Part shown: in pieces, positions 5,645 through 11,097 of the stretch
Layout of the letters: every line of letters begins with the position of its first letter
Numbering within the stretch: position 1 is the first letter of the stretch
NCBI GenBank assembly: GCA_015486095.1
Contig: WFSK01000054.1
Span: forward strand, 1-11,097
Direction: 5' to 3'
Length of the DNA: 11,097 bases
Origin: Thermotogae bacterium
GTDB lineage: Bacteria > Thermotogota > Thermotogae > B3-G13
Program-made: the position numbers and the translations under genes
Notes under the pieces: generated by a model
What the model was told of the DNA's origin: nothing
What the model saw: only the letters and a program-made list of their open reading frames with translations
Databases searched by the model: none

Positions 5645-7811
5645 GAATTCTTGATACAGTTATCTTCACAGTTCGATGGGGCTTTAAAAAGAGTGTAAAC
5701 CTCGCACACTTCTTTCCATATATGTCTGCAAGACTATAAGATGAAATGAGATTTCCATCTATCTTTATCTGGAAATCATCGCTTGGTGTAAAGAGAGTGA
5801 TTATAGATCTCAAGGGCTTCTCACCTTCTATATGTGAAATGATCAATTCGGTTTCTCTTTTCGAATGCTTCCTGTAAGAGATATTCACCACATGTTCACC
5901 TATACGAAGTGCCTTTATATCCGCATACTCCCATCCTTTGGGGAGTTTGGGGAATATATTTACCGCATCTTCACTTGCGATAGGTTCTACGCCGAAGATC
6001 CCTTCCACGATATTCTGTAGAAAGATAGCGGAAGACCAGAGTTGCATAAAGCACATACCTTTGGGAATGAGTTCCTTAAATGAACCTGGCATACCGTATT
6101 CGGTTGTTACCGCAATATTCTTCAGTAGATTAGTAGCGATCTCCACGTTACCATAGTTGAATTCTGCCTTGGCGAGGATCCCAGTAGGAAGGGTCCAAAC
6201 CTCGTTATCTACATCCTTCGTGTGTACTAACCCCCAGCGGTTTATTCTCTCATCTTCTATCTTCTTCAAGGCCTTTAAGCCTTTATCTTCATCTCCTATT
6301 CCAGTGATTATAGGAATCACCTGTGTCCAATAACCATCTGAACGCCGGGTGTTGTCATATCCTAAGGAATCTGCAAATAGTGATTTTTCCTTCATCCACC
6401 AATCTTCATTGAATCTTCTCTTAATATCGTTTGCCAATGCCTTGAAATCAACCGCTTCCTCGTTTTCTCTTTCGATCTCCGCCATATGCGAAAGGGCAAG
6501 AAGTGCGTTGTACAGATAACTAACGGAATCTACCTGCTTGTTACCGATTTCCAAACGCTCGATCATGGCGTTTCCTTTAGGATAGAGATCGTTATCACAC
6601 GTCTTTAAGGTATATTCTATCCCCTTTTTACACAGAGGATACATGCTATCGAGAAATGCCTTATTCCCGGTCCATTTGAAATAATTCCAGCAAGCGATCA
6701 CGAATAACGGGGTCTCTTCAACATTTCCCGGATTGTAAACATTTCCACTTGTAGAAACTTCATGTGGTATCCTACCTCCTTGCTTCATACCTACTCTGGC
6801 AAGGGTATTTAAAGAATCTTCAGCGATATCTGTGTAGTTGACGGCCATTAATCCTGGGATCGAATATGCCGTATCGCAACCGAAAAGCCTTGCATATTCT
6901 GGGATTCCTGCAAGGAGAAATTTCCCAACATACGGAGAGATATCTGCCGTAAGCATCACCAGATTTGCCTTGGCGTATAGAAATGATTTCGTGAAGAAGG
7001 CATCGGAGCAGTCAAACCTCACGCCGTTATGAATACGTTTATCGTAATAATCTACCTTTTCTATAAAGAGTTTATCGACATCACCCATCAAACCGTTGAA
7101 CTTAGAAAGTGCCCCTCGATATCCATTCTCGGGATCGGCAATTATTAGAAAGTCGATCTTTTTCGTCTGTTTGGGGAACAGGATAAAAGAGTATTCCAGA
7201 ATTCCTTTCATGTCCTCGATCTTATAAGATCCTGGCATGATGTTTCCTCCAACAGCTACTCCCCATTTTAACCGCATCTTCGTATCATAAGCTATGAATC
7301 TACCGTTTACATACTCTATACGATCATCGCTATCTGAAAGGAAAGAATACCAATCCGGCATGATGTGAAACGTACTTATGAACCTCAATTTAAAGTCTCT
7401 TCTTTCTTCCCGTAAATTTTCGATCATGAGTGTGGAAAAAAGAGCCGGTTGGTCTTCGACTACGAATTCCTTTCTCCTTATCATTAAATCGTTCCTTTCG
7501 AAGTGAAATTCTGCATAAGCGAAGAAATGAGAAAATTCCTTGCAATCGTTGAGTTGCCAGGTATCGTTTCCCTCCACGATCTCAAACGAGAATCCATCCA
7601 AAACCTTTATAGGATATGCCCATATTCCTCCCATCTCACCAGGTATATGACTTCCTATGTGTGGGTAATCTCCCGACATACTTCCTATTTCGTACATCCT
7701 TTTCCCGGAGAGGAAATAAAGGTCATTCGTATTCGTCGTTCTCAACGTGTGCCCTTCTATCATATACTCAATGATATCGCAAAATCGGCTCGGTGTCGAA
7801 TCCGTTATCAC
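5640..7811 (-). CDS. (alpha/alpha)6-barrel glycoside hydrolase, amylo-1,6-glucosidase/debranching-like
   Basis: The 723-residue protein has three parts: an N-terminal beta-rich domain (about 20-250), a helical barrel (about 265-610) and a C-terminal beta-sandwich (about 612-723). The barrel resembles the glycogen-debranching/amylo-1,6-glucosidase group: A-G-I-P-E-Y-A-R-L-F-G-C-D near 301-313, G-R-I-P-H-E at 346-351, E-E-T-P-L-F at 365-370, W-T-G-N at 380-383, and G-S-F-K-E (576-580) followed by Q-L-W-S-S-A. By analogy E351 and E580 are the likely catalytic acid and base; this is inferred. No signal peptide is seen, so it should cleave imported oligosaccharides in the cytoplasm. The GTG start overlaps the permease stop (GTGA), giving translational coupling; Met17 is an alternative start. 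The exact linkage cleaved cannot be read from sequence. The TAG stop sits inside a palindromic repeat arm. Confidence 0.8.
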   Translation of the reverse strand: MITDSTPSRFCDIIEYMIEGHTLRTTNTNDLYFLSGKRMYEIGSMSGDYPHIGSHIPGEMGGIWAYPIKVLDGFSFEIVEGNDTWQLNDCKEFSHFFAYAEFHFERNDLMIRRKEFVVEDQPALFSTLMIENLREERRDFKLRFISTFHIMPDWYSFLSDSDDRIEYVNGRFIAYDTKMRLKWGVAVGGNIMPGSYKIEDMKGILEYSFILFPKQTKKIDFLIIADPENGYRGALSKFNGLMGDVDKLFIEKVDYYDKRIHNGVRFDCSDAFFTKSFLYAKANLVMLTADISPYVGKFLLAGIPEYARLFGCDTAYSIPGLMAVNYTDIAEDSLNTLARVGMKQGGRIPHEVSTSGNVYNPGNVEETPLFVIACWNYFKWTGNKAFLDSMYPLCKKGIEYTLKTCDNDLYPKGNAMIERLEIGNKQVDSVSYLYNALLALSHMAEIERENEEAVDFKALANDIKRRFNEDWWMKEKSLFADSLGYDNTRRSDGYWTQVIPIITGIGDEDKGLKALKKIEDERINRWGLVHTKDVDNEVWTLPTGILAKAEFNYGNVEIATNLLKNIAVTTEYGMPGSFKELIPKGMCFMQLWSSAIFLQNIVEGIFGVEPIASEDAVNIFPKLPKGWEYADIKALRIGEHVVNISYRKHSKRETELIISHIEGEKPLRSIITLFTPSDDFQIKIDGNLISSYSLADIYGKKCARFTLFLKPHRTVKITVSRIR

Positions 7812-8692
7812 CCTTTAACTGCACTTGTTACTCCTGTCTCGACGAATTCTCTCTGGAAGGATAGGAATATTACCAACATGGGGACGGTCATGAGGATCGA
7901 TGCTGACATCATCAACTGCCAGAACGTGTAATAGGAAGTCTTGAAGAAGTTGAGGCCCATTGTTAAGGTAAACATGGATTTATCCGAAGTGATGATGAGA
8001 GGCCACATGAAATCATTCCATGTTCCCAGGAAGGTGTATATCGCAAGGGTAGCGAATGCCGGCCTTGCCATAGGAGATGCGATCTGTACGAATCTCCTGA
8101 ATATGCCTGCACCATCGATCTTCGCTGCTTCTTCTATTTCATTCGGTACCGACATGTAGAACTGTCTCATTAAAAACAATCCTGTTACACTGGTTAATTT
8201 CGGTAAGAACAATCCATAATAAGTATTTACGAGGCTGTATTTAACCATGAGATTGTATACAGGAATTATTGTGATCTGTCCAGGTATCATAAGAGTTGCT
8301 AATAGTATGGAGAATATCAATTCTCTTCCAGGGAATCTTATCTTGGCGAAGGCATACCCTGCAAATGCGTCGAGGATAAGATTACCTATGGTAACGATCC
8401 CTGCATATATCACCGTGTTGATGATCCAACGTGCGAATGGGACTACTTGAAAAACCTTTAAGTAGTTATACAGTGTTGCGGGGGCACCGAACACCTTTGG
8501 GGGAATAGTAAAAGGATTGATATTGGGTGGCCATTGCATGATATCTACACCGAGATGCTTACCATGAGAGAAATAGGTTAACGGTGTTACCGAAACGAGA
8601 AACGCCCAGATGAACGGGCCGAGTGAGACTACAGCATAAATTAGCAATATTACGTATGCTATAACAGTTACCGTATGCCATCTCTTTACCAT
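7808..8692 (-). CDS. Carbohydrate ABC transporter permease, MalG type
   Basis: The 294-residue inner-membrane protein has six predicted spans (first about 8-30, last about 262-282), the usual size and layout for the MalG/UgpE half of a family-1 sugar importer. The cytoplasmic EAA loop that docks on the ATPase is clear: E188-A-A-K-I-D-G-A-G at 188-196, continuing to I-A-S-P. The ATG start has an AGGTGAG ribosome site and lies ten bases after the MalF-type gene. The downstream glycosidase overlaps its last bases. Together with the binding protein and the other permease it forms the membrane channel of an oligosaccharide importer. The sugar is not revealed by the permease, but the linked glycosidase points to an alpha-linked glucan or similar oligosaccharide. 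No ATPase gene is in the operon as seen. Confidence 0.93.
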   Translation of the reverse strand: MVKRWHTVTVIAYVILLIYAVVSLGPFIWAFLVSVTPLTYFSHGKHLGVDIMQWPPNINPFTIPPKVFGAPATLYNYLKVFQVVPFARWIINTVIYAGIVTIGNLILDAFAGYAFAKIRFPGRELIFSILLATLMIPGQITIIPVYNLMVKYSLVNTYYGLFLPKLTSVTGLFLMRQFYMSVPNEIEEAAKIDGAGIFRRFVQIASPMARPAFATLAIYTFLGTWNDFMWPLIITSDKSMFTLTMGLNFFKTSYYTFWQLMMSASILMTVPMLVIFLSFQREFVETGVTSAVKG

Positions 8693-8702
8693 GATCTCAC
8701 CT

Positions 8703-9836
8703 TCAAAAATACGATTCTTCTCTCACGACTCGTCTTTGTATTAAGGTAAAGAAGAGTATGATCACGAAAAATGCAACGGCTATCGCCGAGGCGTAACCCA
8801 TTCTACCGTAATTGAATGCATTCGTGTATATGTACATAGACGTTGTATAGTTCTCTTGATTCTTGATGAGAAAATATATCTGATCGAAGACCTGGAGAGT
8901 TCCTATAAGTCCAAGCGTTACTACATACGCGATTTGTGGCTTCAACAGTGGCATGATGATCTTCCACAACCTCGTCCACCCTTGCGCACCATCGATTTCA
9001 GCTGCTTCTATGAGACTCTTTGGGATCCCCTGAAGGCCGGCTAAGAATACCACCATGAAGTATCCGGCAGTAGTCCAGATATTCATCAGCATAACTGCAG
9101 GTAAGGCAGTCGAGACGTTGTTCAGCCAATCTACCGCTGGCATGCCGAAATAATGCAGGATACGATTTATCAGTCCCGGTTTCGAGTAAAGCATCATGAA
9201 GACCATAGATATAGCGGCGGAAGATGTGATGCTCGGTATGAAGAAGGTGGTTTTGAAGAATTTCACTCCTCGAATTTTCTGATTTGCCGCTATCGCCAAT
9301 AGTAGAGCAAGAAACGTCTGAATAGGGGTAACTATTAGAGAAAATAGTATGGAATTTTTTAACGAAATCCAGAAGTAGGGATCACGGATCATGATCTTAA
9401 AATTCTTCCATCCAAGCCATGAGGGTTTATAATATGTAAACATATGAGAATCTTTTATCATATAGGTTTTCATAAAATATGCCACAGACATGATGCGATT
9501 GAGCCTCAAATTCACAAAATCATCGATGAGTTTTTCAGAATTGAAATAACGTTGAATAACAGCCTTCTGTCTTTTTGTGAGGTGTAACCCTAACTGGGTT
9601 TGAAGGAAGTCTACAGGATGAAAGCGAGTGAGGAGTTCATCTTTATGTAGGTTCTTCATATCGAATATCATTAGATATTCTTGCAACATCTCTTGAGCGT
9701 TGAACGTTCCCTTATATTCTTGCTGTCTTAGAGGATTGTAATCCGTGAAACTATAATAAAATGATTCACAGACCGGCCAGACGAGAAAAATCGCCAGAGC
9801 TATTACTATCGGAGATATAAAGGCATAACCAACCAT
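8703..9836 (-). CDS. Carbohydrate ABC transporter permease, MalF type, with long first external loop
   Basis: At 377 residues this is longer than typical MalF/UgpA-type permeases (about 290-310). The extra length is one block between S-F-T-D-Y-N (about 29-34) and L-G-W-K-N-F (about 141-146), normally joined by a dozen residues. The insert of roughly 90 residues is polar and helical-looking and would face outward next to the binding protein. The rest is standard: six spans and an EAA loop E277-A-A-E-I-D-G-A ending in I-M-P at 295-297. The listed ATG puts the first span at the very N-terminus. The in-frame codons just upstream encode S-K-K-K-I-K-E-W, a typical leader for the family, but no standard start precedes them before an in-frame TGA at 9891-9893. 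One G fewer in the GGGG at 9871-9874 would join an ATG at 9874-9876 to this leader, so the true start may be there. Confidence 0.9.
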   Translation of the reverse strand: MVGYAFISPIVIALAIFLVWPVCESFYYSFTDYNPLRQQEYKGTFNAQEMLQEYLMIFDMKNLHKDELLTRFHPVDFLQTQLGLHLTKRQKAVIQRYFNSEKLIDDFVNLRLNRIMSVAYFMKTYMIKDSHMFTYYKPSWLGWKNFKIMIRDPYFWISLKNSILFSLIVTPIQTFLALLLAIAANQKIRGVKFFKTTFFIPSITSSAAISMVFMMLYSKPGLINRILHYFGMPAVDWLNNVSTALPAVMLMNIWTTAGYFMVVFLAGLQGIPKSLIEAAEIDGAQGWTRLWKIIMPLLKPQIAYVVTLGLIGTLQVFDQIYFLIKNQENYTTSMYIYTNAFNYGRMGYASAIAVAFFVIILFFTLIQRRVVREESYF

Positions 9837-9909
9837 CCACTCTTTGATCTTCTTCTTACTCGTGAAATCACCCCATCGATAAGCTTGAATTCACTCGTGT
9901 ATCTGGAAT

Positions 9910-9933
9910 AGGAGGGGCAAGATAGCCCCTCCT
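9910..9933 (-). promoter_or_regulatory. Perfect 9-bp GC-rich hairpin between binding-protein and permease genes
   Basis: AGGAGGGGC and GCCCCTCCT form a perfect nine-pair stem with a six-base loop, starting seven bases after the binding-protein stop. No T-tract follows, so it is unlikely to end transcription fully. Such hairpins after binding-protein genes commonly protect the upstream mRNA end or attenuate read-through, giving more binding protein than permease. The hairpin is seen; the role is inferred. The rest of the 104-base gap holds no other clear signal. Confidence 0.75.
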
Positions 9934-9940
9934 GTAAGAT

Positions 9941-11097
9941 TCACTGTTTAGTCGTCCATTCACTGTAATGGGCAACTATATCCTTTATCGCATCTTCGAG
10001 AGATTCTTTACCATACCATACCTTGCTGAAATTCCCATTTATTCCATCTATAGCCTTCTGTGCGTATCCACTTGGTGTTGGAATATACCACGCATGTCCA
10101 TATTCTGCACCTTCGAGGAATACCTTCTTTATTGGATCTGACATGAGATTCTCAGATTCGACTATTGACTTCCTCGCAGGAAGAACACCCAACTTTTCTG
10201 TAAAGGTTTTCATTCCTTCAGAGACAAGGTATTTCAATGCGATGAATGCGGCATCTTTGACCTTAGATGTCCTTGGAATGGCGTAACATACTGTATAAAG
10301 CATGGTTGCTTTTGCTTTGTTGGCAGGAAGTGGAGCCACCCCATATTTCACGGCTGGATAGCTGTCTCTTAGGAAACCAAGCATCCATGGACCAGACTCC
10401 ACCATGGCCACTCTTTCCTTACCGAATTCGTCACCAAGCCAACCAGCCCCAACGTCTGCAGGAGCAATAGCGACCTTGTATTTATTGTGCAGATTCATAT
10501 AAAACTCGATCGCCTCTACTGCTGCAGGCTCTCCAAGTGCTGTACTGAGGTCTTCCTTTACGGCTCTCCCCTTGTTTTGGTAGATGAAGGCCAATACCCT
10601 GTTGAGTGCATTCGGATACAGACCGAGTCCATATATACCGAGTTCAGGGTGCGTTAACTTTTGAGCTGCGTTGAGAAGATCGTACCATGTCCAATCAGCA
10701 GTCGGATATGGAACATTATATTTATCGAAGAGTGTCTTGTTGTAATAGAGAACCAGTGTAGAGAAATCCTTTGGTATCCCGTAGATCTTTCCTTTGTACG
10801 TAAACGGCTTCAACAGATTGGGATAGAAATCCGTCAGGTCGAGTGCATACTTTTTTATCAAAAAGTCCAATGGATAGATCGCACCGGATATAAAGAATTG
10901 TCTTGCCCAACTCGAGTCGAGGTAGAATATATCGGGTGCCGTTCCTGCTGAGATCTCACTCGTAAGCTTTAACTGATAGTTCCCTGGTATGGGTTCGTAT
11001 TTGATCTCGATCTGTCCCTTGTGTAGCTCATTGAACTTGTTGACCGCAGCTTGGATTGCTGCTGTTTCCGATGGGCTTGATGGCCACCCACCAAGTC
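9941..11097 (-). CDS. Extracellular sugar-binding protein of an ABC transporter (N-terminus outside window)
   Basis: The frame stays open to the window edge, giving 384 residues; the signal peptide and start lie beyond it. The first visible residues L-G-G-W-P-S-S-P-S-E-T match the early beta-strand of family-1 solute-binding proteins. They are followed by A-I-Q-A-A-V-N-K-F-N, S-A-G-T-A-P-D-I-F-Y-L-D (48-59 of the visible part) and the hinge and ligand-side segments typical of the family. Near the C-terminus are E-S-G-P-W-M-L, G-V-A-P-L-P and L-G-V-L-P-A-R-K-S, also standard. The protein should be exported, probably as a lipoprotein or tethered, and deliver an oligosaccharide to the two permeases downstream. 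Mature length of about 390-400 residues is normal. The TTG at 10868-10870 is an internal leucine codon, not a start. It is the first gene of the operon as seen. Confidence 0.93.
   Translation of the reverse strand, partial: LGGWPSSPSETAAIQAAVNKFNELHKGQIEIKYEPIPGNYQLKLTSEISAGTAPDIFYLDSSWARQFFISGAIYPLDFLIKKYALDLTDFYPNLLKPFTYKGKIYGIPKDFSTLVLYYNKTLFDKYNVPYPTADWTWYDLLNAAQKLTHPELGIYGLGLYPNALNRVLAFIYQNKGRAVKEDLSTALGEPAAVEAIEFYMNLHNKYKVAIAPADVGAGWLGDEFGKERVAMVESGPWMLGFLRDSYPAVKYGVAPLPANKAKATMLYTVCYAIPRTSKVKDAAFIALKYLVSEGMKTFTEKLGVLPARKSIVESENLMSDPIKKVFLEGAEYGHAWYIPTPSGYAQKAIDGINGNFSKVWYGKESLEDAIKDIVAHYSEWTTKQ

Noticed and set aside
7503..7931. 142-codon + strand frame across the glycosidase start
   Set aside because: It is antisense to two clear genes and its translation resembles no recognised protein.
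10868..10870. TTG as start of the sugar-binding protein gene
   Set aside because: The frame stays open to the window edge and the upstream residues match the N-terminal half of the family, so this is an internal leucine codon.

Overview
The window looks like a piece of a thermophilic bacterial chromosome, most probably from the Thermotogota. This is an inference from gene content (a double-CXXC protein disulfide oxidoreductase paired with a thioredoxin reductase, and a family-1 sugar ABC transporter with a glycosidase), frequent ATA isoleucine and AGA/AGG arginine codons, strong AGGAGG ribosome-binding sites and roughly 40-45% GC. The species cannot be named from what is visible. No tRNA, rRNA, CRISPR array, transposase or phage gene was seen.

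Layout. At the left edge a + strand gene, cut by the window edge, encodes a multi-pass membrane protein of the O-antigen ligase/polymerase type. It converges on a long run of - strand genes. Reading in the direction of transcription (right to left), the first - strand operon is a sugar transport and breakdown unit: a solute-binding protein (its N-terminus lies outside the window), a stable hairpin, a MalF-type permease with an unusually long first external loop, a MalG-type permease, and a GTGA-overlapping (alpha/alpha)6-barrel glycoside hydrolase related to amylo-1,6-glucosidases. No ATPase gene is present, so the transporter probably uses a shared ATPase encoded elsewhere. The second - strand operon is rpsO-pnp-pdo-trxB, with an extended -10 promoter and a leader hairpin in front of rpsO. 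It combines ribosome assembly and RNA turnover (S15, PNPase) with cytoplasmic disulfide handling (PDO and its likely reductase).

The unexplained part is the 484-base gap between the two - strand operons. It holds a compact palindromic element of about 197 bp (5448-5644). A near-perfect 24-bp inverted repeat encloses 8-bp and 13-bp nested stems, and these enclose two further small hairpins. One arm contains the stop codon of the glycosidase gene. A 31-base direct repeat lies exactly 195 bases apart, one copy just outside the element and one inside it. Each arm carries an AGGAGG-9 nt-ATG start signal, and on the - strand this opens an 81-codon reading frame. The element could be a MITE-like mobile repeat, a structured RNA or a decayed small gene, and it is the best candidate here for something undescribed. 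Next to it, the rpsO leader hairpin carries a G.U/G-C step like the S15 recognition site in 16S rRNA, which suggests autoregulation.
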